Shown: positions 1-9,919, numbered from the stretch's first letter. The stretch: DNA of 64,000 nt from Sphingobacterium prati (GCF_013167215.1 NZ_JABJWY010000012.1:1-64000); one strand, 5' to 3'. Translations and numbers: made by a program. The notes: generated by a model from the letters alone, not told the origin.

Positions 1-574
1 TTGCGGGGAACATGATTCCATCCGCTATCGCTATGATACAATGGTAGGAAAAGTCGCGGCCCGTGGCGAATAGGAATCCTGATGTAAAAGAGCTTCGAAA
101 GTAACCTGAACATAAAGAACAAATGCAGGGAGGTGGGCGAAGCATGTTTAGGTATTTCGGGATTATATCTTCAGAAAAACAAATTCCGAATGGTTTTTCG
201 GAGCGGTATATAACCGATAGTGCGATTATATTAGGATAGGACAAACTTCGACCATGCAGGCACATGGAAAAACGCGTCAGATCGTATGAGTAGGAGCCGA
301 CCTGCGTCGGGGGCTTCAAAAAAGCAGTTGAACATGGCTGGGAACAAAGGAAATCGAGAATGATCACAAGTATAGAGACCGTGAACTGAAAAGATTGGTA
401 CAAGGGGCGGCAAAAGAGCCTCACCGGGAGGGAACTATCACATGAAAAGGAATAAGCGTTGGAAGGCAGCAACAAAGGGCTGTGGGCTATACAAGTTATG
501 GCCATACGTACGCAGAGCAGATCGGAGCAGCTACCGCAATTAGAGGTGGATAGCACTGTGCGGGTGAGTGAAAA
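1..574 (+). mobile_element. Group II intron-like structured RNA remnant, no reverse transcriptase
   Basis: No credible open reading frame lies here. The plus strand is purine-rich, unlike the AT-rich spacer that starts near 575, and contains local hairpins such as TCCGAA/TTCGGA at 185-190/197-202 and CCGAC/GTCGG at 297-301/306-310. The opening TTGCGGGG and the run of short paired G-rich segments recall the 5' half (domains I-III) of bacterial group II introns, whose 5' end is typically GUGYG; this match is from memory of the family. A reverse transcriptase would be expected in domain IV just downstream, but an unrelated HD-domain gene follows, and no domain V hairpin is visible before it. I therefore read it as a 3'-truncated intron remnant. 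It could instead be another large structured RNA. The left end may extend beyond the window. Confidence 0.4.
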
Positions 575-783
575 AATAATCTCAAAATCACCTCATCAGA
601 TTAAAATAGAGCCATCATACTAACAAAAGACTTTAACCGATCAATGAGTAATTAAAAATGATTCTATTTCCTTTCTAGCATATTAAACTTGAACTAGATC
701 AAAAAATTACGAAAAGAGGGCAAATGTATATAAGATGTTAAAGATATTGAATACTTTTATTCTAAATAAACATCATATTGGTC

Positions 784-1968
784 ATGATAGATTATAACGA
801 GCTTTTAAAACAGATAGAGCACTATTCTAATACTTATATTGTGGAAAACATATCTTCTTGCCATTGTTTCCACAACAGCCTACACACACATTCTGTAGTA
901 AAGGCGGCAGAAGAAATTTCATCTTTTTATAAGTTAAACGATGAAGATCATTTTATCGTGATCAGCGCTGCTTATTTTCATGATCTAGGTTATGTAAAAT
1001 CTGACAATGCGATTGGCCATGAGAAAAGAAGCGTGGAAATCACTTTGGACTTTCTGAAAGATAAAGGCATATCCGAAGATGTTAAAGAAAAAATCAAAGG
1101 CTGCATCCTGGCTACACGAATGCCTCAGGATCCAAACAACCTACTGGAACAAATTCTCTGTGATGCTGACTTGTTCCATTTTGGTAATGATGACTTTGAA
1201 AACAGGAACAAGCTTATGAAAGCCGAAGCCGAAGCTGTATTGGGAAAAGAAATTGACAAAGATGTCTGGCGTGCAGGTACAATAAAACTCTTGTCCAGCC
1301 ATCATTACCATACAGATTATGCGCAACAAAAGCTCAACGCAAAAAAAGAACAGAACTTAAAAGAACTCGAACGAAAACAGGAAAAATCTAAGGCCAAGAA
1401 AAAAGAAGACAAAAAAGAAACAAAAAAAGAGAAAGACAAAAGCGCCAAACCCGAACGTGGTATAGAGACGATGTTCCGGATAACATCGTCCAACAACCAG
1501 CGCCTGAGCGACATGGCTGACAATAAAGCCAACATATTATTAACTGTCAATTCTATTATTCTATCCGTTGTTATTGCAGTGCTATTTAGAAAATTAGATA
1601 GTAACGAGCATCTGATCTTCCCAACGATTATCCTCACTGTCATCGTTGTGGCAACTATGGTTATGGCCATATTATCGACTATCCCCAAAATACCCGCTGG
1701 AAAATTTTCAAAACAGGAGATCGAAGATAAAACCGTCAATCTATTATTTTTCGGGAACTTCTACAAAATGAAACTCGACGACTATAATGATGGGATGCAA
1801 AAAGTAATGATCGACTCGGAATTTTTATACGGTATGCTTACAAAAGACGTTTATTCCCAAGGTGTCGTTCTGGGCAGAAAATACAAGTTATTACGTTATG
1901 CTTATGGCATCTTTATGTTTGGCCTGGTCATCTCTGTTATTTCATTTGTTATTGCAACACTCTTATAA
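784..1968 (+). CDS. HD-domain phosphohydrolase fused to Pycsar-type membrane effector domain (PycTM, DUF5706-like)
   Basis: The N-terminal ~175 residues form an HD hydrolase domain. Metal ligands are visible at H34/H36, the H66-D67 pair in AYFHDLGY, H79 and D127/D129 in CDADLFH. A lysine/glutamate-rich linker (about residues 180-225) follows. The C-terminal ~165 residues have the R-x5-NxxLSxxADxKA pattern and then two pairs of hydrophobic segments, as in the Pycsar effector transmembrane family, so this half should sit in the inner membrane. HD enzymes cleave phosphate esters, often of nucleotides; the substrate here is unknown. No nucleotide cyclase is adjacent, so this is not an obvious Pycsar defence operon. 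ATG at 784 is preferred to a TTG two codons upstream. ppk1 follows after 48 bases. Domain calls are solid, function is inferred. Confidence 0.85.
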   Translation: MIDYNELLKQIEHYSNTYIVENISSCHCFHNSLHTHSVVKAAEEISSFYKLNDEDHFIVISAAYFHDLGYVKSDNAIGHEKRSVEITLDFLKDKGISEDVKEKIKGCILATRMPQDPNNLLEQILCDADLFHFGNDDFENRNKLMKAEAEAVLGKEIDKDVWRAGTIKLLSSHHYHTDYAQQKLNAKKEQNLKELERKQEKSKAKKKEDKKETKKEKDKSAKPERGIETMFRITSSNNQRLSDMADNKANILLTVNSIILSVVIAVLFRKLDSNEHLIFPTIILTVIVVATMVMAILSTIPKIPAGKFSKQEIEDKTVNLLFFGNFYKMKLDDYNDGMQKVMIDSEFLYGMLTKDVYSQGVVLGRKYKLLRYAYGIFMFGLVISVISFVIATLL

Positions 1969-2016
1969 TATAGATACAGCTCTTTTAACCGCATTATTCC
2001 TTAGATTATTTTTCGA

Positions 2017-4029
2017 ATGAAAAAAAAAGACCTATATATCAATAGAGATATCAGTTGGCTTTCCTTTAATGACAGGGTACTTACCGAAGCAGGGCGCCCC
2101 GCAGTACCATTGTTGGAGAAATTACAGTTCCTCGCCATTTTTTCGTCAAACTTAGATGAGTTCTACCGTGTACGGATGCCTGTATTAATGGCATGGAAGA
2201 AAATTAAAAAAAACACTACTGACCAAGTCGTCCCGAATCTTGATATTGGAACGTATAAAAAAGCATCCAAAATTATCGATAAACAACAGGAAAAATTTGG
2301 ACTCTTTTTAACTGATATTATTCAGCAATTAGCTGCCGAAAATATTATCCTGATCTATAACCAAGAGATTCCATTAGCGGTGAAATCTCTTGCAGCCAAA
2401 TATTTTTTTAGCACGATTGCTTCTTATCTGCAAATCATTCCTGTTAACGAAGAATTCACTTTTTTCCCGATCAACAACCGCCTGTACTTTGCACTGACAG
2501 GCAATAATACGGCTGATCTGTTCATTGTCAATATACCCGCAGATCGCATTAATCGGTTCTTCACCTGCCAGGTCAATTCCAAAACATATGTTGTCTTCAT
2601 CGACGATATCATTAAACTATTTTTACCCAACGTAATAAAAGACAAGAGTTTAAATTTTTACTCCTTTAAAATCACGCGAGATGCTGAGCTTAATTTGCAA
2701 GATGAATTTGATGGTGATATCGCTCAGAAAATAGAGGCAGAAGTCAATAAAAGAGATCTTGGTTACGCAACCCGATTCTTACATCAGCCGGGTTTTCCAG
2801 AGCAGCTCGTCGAAAGACTTGCAGTTCTTTTTGACCTACGGAAAAGTAGTATTGTCGCCGGAGGATATTACCATAATCTGAAGGACTTTTTCTCCTTCCC
2901 AATAAAACGGGAAGCATTGTCCTTCCCGAAACAGCAACAGATAGAAGTACATCAGGATTTCGAACATTCCCTTTTTGACCAGCTCGATCAGAAAGATATA
3001 TTGATCTGTACTCCTTATGAATCATTTGATCCCATTCTTCGATTTTTTAATGAAGCGGCTATCGATCCCCAGGTTGCGGAAATCCACACTACACTCTATC
3101 GAATTGCTGGTGATTCGCGTATCGCCCAAGCGTTGGCTACTGCAGCAAAGAATGGCAAGAAAGTGAATGTATTTGTTGAATTAAAAGCACGTTTCGACGA
3201 AGCCAATAACATACATTGGTCCAAAATTATGAAGGAACAGGGGGTGAGAATCAGCTATAGCATCCCCAATCTCAAAGTGCATGCTAAAATTGCACTTGTC
3301 AAACGAAAAGATGGAAAAGAAAGCGCTTTATTCGGGACTGGCAACTTAAACGAGAAGACCGCCACCGTGTATACCGATTATTTCTTGATGACATCCAATC
3401 AACTGCTGACAGCAGAACTAGGAAAGCTTTTTGAGTTTTTACCCAATAGAAAGAAACCAAGCAGTCTAACAGATATTTTATTTCAGCACCTATTGGTAGC
3501 ACAATTCAATCTAAAGCAGACTTTCATCGGGCTGATCGACGAAGCAATTGCTCAGTTCAAGCAAGGAATAGCTACTTCGATAAAAATTAAGTTAAACAAT
3601 TTAGAGGAAGAATCGTTAATCAATAAATTGTATGAAGCTAGCCAAGCCGGCGTAAAGGTACAATTGTTAGTCAGAGGAATCTGTCGGCTTAAACCTCAAG
3701 TAAAAGGATTAAGTGAAAATATCAAAGTTAAACGGATCGTAGGTCGCTATTTAGAGCATGGGAGAATCTTTATATTTCACTATGGAGATGATACAAAGGT
3801 ATATCTAGGCTCTTCCGATTGGATGAATCGCAATATCTACCGTCGGATAGAAACCTGTTTTCCAATACTGGAAACAGTATTATCCAAAAAGATTCAGCAG
3901 CTCTTCGAAATCCAGTTCGCTGACGATATCGAAGCCAATTTTATTGATGACCTGGGGCAAAACATACCTATAGCACATCCGATTGGCAATAAATCGCAAC
4001 AACAAATTGTTGATTACTTAAACAACTAA
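2017..4029 (+). CDS. ppk1: Polyphosphate kinase 1
   Basis: This enzyme reversibly transfers the terminal phosphate of ATP to inorganic polyphosphate, usually at the inner membrane. The N-terminus YINRDISWLSFNDRVL is the classic PPK1 opening, and the middle has the SNLDEFYRVRMPVL segment. Two phospholipase-D-like catalytic halves follow; the first carries the HxK motif in LKVHAKIAL and the GTGNLNEKTA segment, the second carries YLEHGRIFIFH and the conserved SSDWMNRN. The 670 residues match the usual 680-720 of the family. It stands first in a tight plus-strand run: the lipoprotein gene begins 4 bases after its stop, and a barrel protein and a GAF protein follow, so co-transcription is likely. 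Confidence 0.95.
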   Translation: MKKKDLYINRDISWLSFNDRVLTEAGRPAVPLLEKLQFLAIFSSNLDEFYRVRMPVLMAWKKIKKNTTDQVVPNLDIGTYKKASKIIDKQQEKFGLFLTDIIQQLAAENIILIYNQEIPLAVKSLAAKYFFSTIASYLQIIPVNEEFTFFPINNRLYFALTGNNTADLFIVNIPADRINRFFTCQVNSKTYVVFIDDIIKLFLPNVIKDKSLNFYSFKITRDAELNLQDEFDGDIAQKIEAEVNKRDLGYATRFLHQPGFPEQLVERLAVLFDLRKSSIVAGGYYHNLKDFFSFPIKREALSFPKQQQIEVHQDFEHSLFDQLDQKDILICTPYESFDPILRFFNEAAIDPQVAEIHTTLYRIAGDSRIAQALATAAKNGKKVNVFVELKARFDEANNIHWSKIMKEQGVRISYSIPNLKVHAKIALVKRKDGKESALFGTGNLNEKTATVYTDYFLMTSNQLLTAELGKLFEFLPNRKKPSSLTDILFQHLLVAQFNLKQTFIGLIDEAIAQFKQGIATSIKIKLNNLEEESLINKLYEASQAGVKVQLLVRGICRLKPQVKGLSENIKVKRIVGRYLEHGRIFIFHYGDDTKVYLGSSDWMNRNIYRRIETCFPILETVLSKKIQQLFEIQFADDIEANFIDDLGQNIPIAHPIGNKSQQQIVDYLNN

Positions 4030-4033
4030 ATTG

Positions 4034-4930
4034 ATGAAAAACTCAACACGACTATCAGCTTTTGCATTGGGAATAATTTCTACGGTATTACTAGCTTGCA
4101 ACCCCAGTAATGCAAACAAAGAAGGCACAGCTAACTTTACGGACACAACAGCAGACAAAAAACCGCAACAGGCAATTCCTTATAAATTGCTGTCCGGCGA
4201 AAAAATAAGTTTACCCAATGAGCTGCTCGAAATATCAGGTATCGCATTTCTAGAGGGGCAGGATGAAGAGATTTATGCCATTCAAGATGAACAAGGATTA
4301 CTTTTTAAATACCATTTACCTACACAGAAACTCACATTCAGCCAATTCGGAAAAGATGGTGATTACGAAGACATTGGTATTAGCAAAACACATTTCTTTG
4401 TTTTAAAGAGCAATGGCAGTGTCTATTCCTTTCCAATGACAGATAAAGATAACATACAGGCGGTCGCTGAGCAAAAAGACATTCTTCCCAAGGGCGAATA
4501 TGAAGGACTTTATGTAGATAAAGCAGCTAACCTCGCCTATGTTCTCTGCAAAGAATGCCGGGTAGACAAAAAACGATCACAAACAACTGGATATATTTTT
4601 TCCATTGGAACTGATGGCAAATTCAGTTCAAAAGGCGAATTTTCGATCCAAGTCGATGAGTTAAAGAAACTTGATCCCGAGATTAAAAAGACCTTCAAAC
4701 CTTCAGCACTTGCAAAGAAAACCGACAGCAATGAATGGTATATTTTATCCTCCATTGACAAGGCGCTCGTTGTAACGGACGAAAACTTCAAAGTCAAATC
4801 CTTAACGCCGCTGGATCCAAAACTATTTCCTCAACCAGAAGGGATCAACTTTGATTCAAAATCCAATCTTTATATCAGTAGTGAAGCCGGTGATCAGGAC
4901 AAAGGAATCATTTATAAATTTGAAAAATAA
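4034..4930 (+). CDS. Beta-propeller lipoprotein, SdiA-regulated-like
   Basis: An N-terminal lipoprotein signal (lipobox LLAC, Cys22) marks this as an exported lipid-anchored protein. The rest, about 270 residues, has the repeating beta-rich pattern of a propeller, with segments such as LLEISGIAFLEGQDEEIYAI and a closing QPEGINFDSKSNLYISSEAG that are typical of the SdiA-regulated/phytase-like propeller family. No catalytic residues can be assigned by eye. ATG at 4034 is chosen over a TTG one codon upstream. It sits 4 bases after ppk1 and 5 bases before the kinase-like barrel gene, which suggests a role linked to phosphate or polyphosphate handling in the envelope, but that is inference only. 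Confidence 0.75.
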   Translation: MKNSTRLSAFALGIISTVLLACNPSNANKEGTANFTDTTADKKPQQAIPYKLLSGEKISLPNELLEISGIAFLEGQDEEIYAIQDEQGLLFKYHLPTQKLTFSQFGKDGDYEDIGISKTHFFVLKSNGSVYSFPMTDKDNIQAVAEQKDILPKGEYEGLYVDKAANLAYVLCKECRVDKKRSQTTGYIFSIGTDGKFSSKGEFSIQVDELKKLDPEIKKTFKPSALAKKTDSNEWYILSSIDKALVVTDENFKVKSLTPLDPKLFPQPEGINFDSKSNLYISSEAGDQDKGIIYKFEK

Positions 4931-4935
4931 TAAGC

Positions 4936-7545
4936 ATGCAACGGGTCTTACCATTCCTTTTACTTTTTTTCACCGCACAAGCTTATTCCCAGCAGAAGAA
5001 CAAGTCGACCTTGGCAGCTGAAGCACACAACGACAAACCTTTGACACAAGCCGTGATAAAAGACAGTACTACTGTCGTAGCAAATGCAAAGTATGGACAG
5101 GCGGGCAAATTTAAAAAATCATTTCTAGGAGAAAACTACCGCAAAGAATGGGCTGCCGAGACCTCATTACCAATACTTCAGCTATCTAAATTATTTGGTG
5201 GTCTAACGCCCATAAAACAGGGTGGGGGTATGCAATCCGTATCACTTCGATTGACCGATCCAACAGGAAGAGAATGGGCCCTTCGATCAGTAAATAAACG
5301 AACAGAGTCTTTGATTCCAGAAGAATTGCACGGAACCTTTGTACAGGATGTCTTAGATGATGCGACGAGTGCGCAACACCCTTATTCCGCGCTGATGATC
5401 CCAGCACTGGCCAATGCTGTCAATGTCCCACATGCACATCCTATTATAGGATTTGTCGCACCGGATCCAATCCTTGGCGAATATGCAGCACTATTCGAAA
5501 ATACTGTTGCCCTATTGGAAGAACGGGAACCGCTGGGCGACTCTGACAATAGTGCTAAAGCGGTGCGCAAACTCCAGGAAGACAATGACGATAATTTTAA
5601 ACCCAAGGCATACCTCAGAGCACGTATGTTGGACGTGATGGTAAGCGACTGGGACCGTCATGAAGATCAATGGCGCTGGTATAATGAAAATCAGGATACG
5701 AACGATAAAGACAAAGACTATATTCCCATTCCCCGTGACCGCGATCAGGCCTTACGTGTTACACAGGGATTCTTGATGAAAGATATTTACCAACGATTTG
5801 TAAATCCTGTTATGCAAGGATTTACGATGGGCATTCCAAATATCAGATATTCCCTTTTTAAATCCAGGTTTTTAAATGCACATCCCAGCAATCAGCTCTC
5901 CCACAAAGAATGGACAAAAGAAGTAGACCAATTTGTCGCCCGATTGACCGATTCAGTACTCTGGCAGTCTGTCAGCAGCTTACCCCAGTCATCCATAGCG
6001 ATTCGGGGCGAACAGATTTTCCGCACCCTTCAGAGCAGACGTGATGCCCTGCCCACCGCAATGGAACAATATTATCGCTTTATCAATAATATTGTAGATA
6101 TCCATTTCAGTGATAAGAACGAAAAGGTAGACATCGTCAGCACCAAAGACAAGGGGTTAAAAATCAAGGTATCCAAAATCAACAAAGATGGACAGGTGAC
6201 TAAAACTTTGATGGACAAAGTTTATGAAAAAAAATTGACGAAAGAGATCCGTTTATACCTTTCTGAAGGTCAGGACTCGTTGTCAATAAATAATACCAAT
6301 TCTCCGATAAAACTGCGAATTATTGGTGATAGTCTGCCAAAGACCTATATAATCGACAATAGCAAATCAAAGATAAAGCTCTATGAGAACACATCCAATT
6401 CAACGTTTATAGGAGAAAAAAGCCGAGTTAAGCTACACCGCGGTAAGGATAGCGTGAATACAGCGTTTGTCCCCGTGAATTTATACAATTCCTGGTTACC
6501 ATTGTTAACAGCTGGTTACAATGCTGATGATGGTTTTTCTTTAGGGCTTGGTGCAGCATATACCCATCAGCGGGGATTTAGGAAAGTGCCTTTTACCTAT
6601 AAACAACAGATTACAATCGCTACGGCATTCCGGACAGGTGCCTATAAAATTCATTATCGCGGTGAATGGGAAGATGTCATAGGCAACGCAGATTTCGTCA
6701 TTGACGCACTGGCAAAAGCGCCCGACAATACGCAAAACTTTTTTGGCGTGGGCAACAATTCCTTGTTTTTAAAAGATCAGTATGGAGCAAAGTATTACCG
6801 TAGCCGATTCAATATTTTCAATATCAATCCACTACTGAGGTGGCATCCATCATCTACACTAAATTACGCTATCGGCCCCCATATCCAGTTCTATCATCTG
6901 GATCCCGTTGAAAATCAAGATCGTTTTATCTTGAATCCGCAGGCACTGCATTCTTACGACAGTCTCTCTATTACCAATGACAAGGCTTTCGCCGGATTAA
7001 ATGCTTTTTTAACACAAGATACTCGTAATCGTAAAATCAATCCCAGTAAAGGAGTATTTGTCAAGGCTGCGCTGCAATCCTATTTAGGCTTAAATAAATA
7101 TTCGCGGCATTCAGCACAGTTAAGTGCAGAAATGACGGGTTATTTTAGTGCAATTAACGAAGGTATTATATTTGCCAATAGGGTAGGAGGAGGAACAGTG
7201 GTGGGTAACCCCACATTCTATCAATATCTTTTTCTTGGTGGTCAGGAGAATCTACGTGGCTATCGCCAATACAGATTTGCTGGGGAACAAATGGTCTACA
7301 ATAATCTGGAGGCCCGTGTTAAGATCCATGATATTAAAAGCTACGTTCTGCCTGGGGAGCTGGGCCTCATGGGCATGTACGATATCGGAAAAGTCTGGGC
7401 AAAAGACCATAACAGCTCCTCTATCCACCAAGGATTCGGCGGTGGACTTTATTATATCGTGGCAAATGCCTTGCCCCTCCACTTCGTGATGGCCAAATCC
7501 AACGAAGGCTGGTATCCTTATTTTAGTACAGGCTTCCGCTTCTAA
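4936..7545 (+). CDS. Outer-membrane BamA/Omp85-type barrel with N-terminal kinase-like domain
   Basis: A signal peptide (about residues 1-19) is followed by a region of roughly 330 residues with a kinase-like signature: LRSVNKRTE, DVMVSDWDRHEDQWRW and IPIPRDRDQAL resemble the catalytic DxxRHxxN and metal-binding Asp segments of CotH/Fam20-type atypical kinases. A beta-rich middle segment (about 390-510) follows. The C-terminal ~350 residues look like an Omp85/BamA barrel, with LGGQENLRGYRQYRF corresponding to the conserved (V/I)RG(F/Y) loop and a terminal phenylalanine. Related Bacteroidota proteins often carry a metallophosphatase at this position. The arrangement predicts a periplasmic kinase-like head on an outer-membrane barrel. 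Activity is not shown by the sequence. It is part of the ppk1 run. Confidence 0.75.
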   Translation: MQRVLPFLLLFFTAQAYSQQKNKSTLAAEAHNDKPLTQAVIKDSTTVVANAKYGQAGKFKKSFLGENYRKEWAAETSLPILQLSKLFGGLTPIKQGGGMQSVSLRLTDPTGREWALRSVNKRTESLIPEELHGTFVQDVLDDATSAQHPYSALMIPALANAVNVPHAHPIIGFVAPDPILGEYAALFENTVALLEEREPLGDSDNSAKAVRKLQEDNDDNFKPKAYLRARMLDVMVSDWDRHEDQWRWYNENQDTNDKDKDYIPIPRDRDQALRVTQGFLMKDIYQRFVNPVMQGFTMGIPNIRYSLFKSRFLNAHPSNQLSHKEWTKEVDQFVARLTDSVLWQSVSSLPQSSIAIRGEQIFRTLQSRRDALPTAMEQYYRFINNIVDIHFSDKNEKVDIVSTKDKGLKIKVSKINKDGQVTKTLMDKVYEKKLTKEIRLYLSEGQDSLSINNTNSPIKLRIIGDSLPKTYIIDNSKSKIKLYENTSNSTFIGEKSRVKLHRGKDSVNTAFVPVNLYNSWLPLLTAGYNADDGFSLGLGAAYTHQRGFRKVPFTYKQQITIATAFRTGAYKIHYRGEWEDVIGNADFVIDALAKAPDNTQNFFGVGNNSLFLKDQYGAKYYRSRFNIFNINPLLRWHPSSTLNYAIGPHIQFYHLDPVENQDRFILNPQALHSYDSLSITNDKAFAGLNAFLTQDTRNRKINPSKGVFVKAALQSYLGLNKYSRHSAQLSAEMTGYFSAINEGIIFANRVGGGTVVGNPTFYQYLFLGGQENLRGYRQYRFAGEQMVYNNLEARVKIHDIKSYVLPGELGLMGMYDIGKVWAKDHNSSSIHQGFGGGLYYIVANALPLHFVMAKSNEGWYPYFSTGFRF

Positions 7546-7558
7546 ACATATTTAATAA

Positions 7559-9919
7559 ATGGAAATAAGGAAAGTACAACTAACAAAAGGCAAAAACACA
7601 TTATATAAGCTCGAAAAAAAATATCATTTTGGACCTTTTTTTCGATACCTAGAATCCATTACCGAAAGTGGTGTATCTTCTGATGATATGATTCCATTAT
7701 TTGCACTGGAGCGGATAAAAGAAATTGAACATGTCAGCGGGAAGCTATCGAAACACAACCTAAGTGCCAATAAAGATATTTTACAGCTCATCTATAGCCT
7801 CTCAGTATCTCTTATAGATACTGATCCTAAACGATATTGGGCGCTTGCTACGCCACTTGCAGAAGAAACGTTTTATGGGACTAATGCTTTTTTTGACCTC
7901 TGGAAAAATAGATTGGAGGAACAGGATATCCAGGATCAAATGCAAGATGAAGATACCCTAAACAATCAGGAAAAACTGATATATGCGCTTATTTTCGACC
8001 GATTATACGGGCTGCCTGCCAAAGAAAATAATACAATTGTTTATCATCATTTAAATGAAAAGGGCGAAATCATCGATTATTATGATCTAAATATAGATTT
8101 CAAATTTGTTGATATTAAGCCAAAAAAAGAACTTCCCAAATTCGATTTGGGAAATCTGACCAAAAACAGCAATGATGCTTCTTTGTTCGACTGGAATCAT
8201 GTCGTTAATGCAATTAAGATAGAAGATTTTGAATTATCCGGGTTCACCGTTCTCACTGTCAAAAAAAGTAGCCTCGAACATACTAGTAAGAGAATACAGT
8301 CTATTTTATTGAATCTTGCAACATACAACTATCATCTCTTTTTGTCAGATCTGGAGAAAATTATTGCTCCGATCCTAAAGGGCAGGGATACAATTTTCAG
8401 CCTATTTCCATTTTTTCAGTTAAATGGCCTACCTTTTTTTGATTATTCCATTACAAATAAAAGTATTTTAATTTCCGAAGCATACGCCAGCAACAGCTAT
8501 ACCAACATCAATCCGCAAGTTGCAAACTACTTAAAACATCCGCATCTTATTTTTTACAATACCCTAGATGCCATTAAAAATACAACATCGATTTTCGATG
8601 AGCGAATCAAGGCGTCCGGGGTCAAGACCTATCGGTGTATTCCATTGATACATAACCATGCCTTATCCGGGATTATGGAAGTTTACAGCCGTCAGTTGGA
8701 TCAATTGGATAATGAAACCATTCAATCCCTTCGCGCGCTTGTGCCGCTATTGTCTCAGCTATCATATGACGTCACGACAGAGTTCAAGAAACGCATTGAC
8801 GAAATCACTATTAACCGGTTTACAACAATCCATCCGGCCGTACAATGGAAGTTTAATCATGTTGCAGCGCAATATATTCAGGAACTGGAAAATGATGAAC
8901 AGAATGCACATATCAAACCTGTTATTTTCGAAGAAGTCTATCCTCTTTATGGTGCTATAGATGTAAAGGATTCTACCGTTATCCGCAACGCATCTATTTT
9001 AAAAGATTTTAGTTTCAAAGTGAAACAACTGGCTCTTCTTATTGACGAACTATCCAGGGACGGCAAACATCAGCTTCTTATTGATTTTTCCAAACGTGTA
9101 GAACAGATTACCGGATCGCTAGAACAAATCTCATTTGATGAATCCATGGTCAAGATCATTGAATTCTTCAGAAAAGATGTACAACCATTTCTCGAGGCGG
9201 CGAGAAGAGAGTTCTCAACAAAGCAGGCCATTATCGAACATTATGCCAAGCACTTTTTCACCAATCGTGAAACCGGGGAATTTTATAGAAATGAATTTGA
9301 ATCCTCATTATGGAAGATAAATCATATCATCAGTAAGGAGCTCAATCATTTCAACAGTTTCATCCAGGGCAATTATCCATCATATTTTCAAAAATTCAGA
9401 ACCGACGGGATCGAGTACGATATCTATATAGGAGAATCCATTACACCACAGCAGACCTTCAGCAAAGAATTTATCAATATCTTTAGGCGACAGCAGATTA
9501 TCTCCATGGCCCGTATTGCACTGAAAACACATCACGCAAAACAGGATTTACCAATTCCTTTGGAGACTACACAGCTTATTTTCATCAACCCACACAGTAT
9601 TGATATCAGCTTTCGGGAAGACGAGCGTCGATTTGATGTTGAAGGATCATTGAATATCCGTTACGAAATCATCAAAAAAAGAATAGATAAAATACGGGTA
9701 AAACGGACCAAGGAAAGGCTCACCCAGGTCAACAACATTGCCATTGTCTATCTTTCGGATGAGATCTTAGAAGACCTTAACCTAAGTATACAGGCTATTT
9801 ATGATATGGGCATCATTGAAAGTACCATAGAACACCTCAGACTGGAGGACGTGCAAGGAATTGTAGGTTTGAAAGCGATTCGTCTTACAGTAAACTTAAA
9901 CTACCGAGATTTCTCCTAA
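7559..9919 (+). CDS. Large GAF-domain protein of unknown role
   Basis: The 786-residue product has no signal peptide or membrane segment and is probably cytoplasmic. About residues 265-420 read as a GAF-type sensor fold, including the typical CIPLIHNHALSGIMEVYS strand pair. The flanking regions are mostly helical and I do not recognise them. Conserved-looking blocks at the C-terminus include FINPHSIDISFREDERRFDVEG. There is no kinase, cyclase or DNA-binding signature, so what it does with a bound ligand is unknown. It starts 13 bases after the barrel gene and closes the ppk1 run, suggesting a sensor for that group. The next gene starts after a 66-base gap. Confidence 0.65.
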   Translation: MEIRKVQLTKGKNTLYKLEKKYHFGPFFRYLESITESGVSSDDMIPLFALERIKEIEHVSGKLSKHNLSANKDILQLIYSLSVSLIDTDPKRYWALATPLAEETFYGTNAFFDLWKNRLEEQDIQDQMQDEDTLNNQEKLIYALIFDRLYGLPAKENNTIVYHHLNEKGEIIDYYDLNIDFKFVDIKPKKELPKFDLGNLTKNSNDASLFDWNHVVNAIKIEDFELSGFTVLTVKKSSLEHTSKRIQSILLNLATYNYHLFLSDLEKIIAPILKGRDTIFSLFPFFQLNGLPFFDYSITNKSILISEAYASNSYTNINPQVANYLKHPHLIFYNTLDAIKNTTSIFDERIKASGVKTYRCIPLIHNHALSGIMEVYSRQLDQLDNETIQSLRALVPLLSQLSYDVTTEFKKRIDEITINRFTTIHPAVQWKFNHVAAQYIQELENDEQNAHIKPVIFEEVYPLYGAIDVKDSTVIRNASILKDFSFKVKQLALLIDELSRDGKHQLLIDFSKRVEQITGSLEQISFDESMVKIIEFFRKDVQPFLEAARREFSTKQAIIEHYAKHFFTNRETGEFYRNEFESSLWKINHIISKELNHFNSFIQGNYPSYFQKFRTDGIEYDIYIGESITPQQTFSKEFINIFRRQQIISMARIALKTHHAKQDLPIPLETTQLIFINPHSIDISFREDERRFDVEGSLNIRYEIIKKRIDKIRVKRTKERLTQVNNIAIVYLSDEILEDLNLSIQAIYDMGIIESTIEHLRLEDVQGIVGLKAIRLTVNLNYRDFS

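Noticed and set aside
1317..1739. Long minus-strand frame inside the HD-PycTM gene
   Set aside because: Antisense shadow of the lysine/glutamate-rich linker; serine/phenylalanine-rich translation with no motif.
784..1968. Full Pycsar anti-phage operon
   Set aside because: No cyclase gene is adjacent, so only the effector-like domain can be supported.
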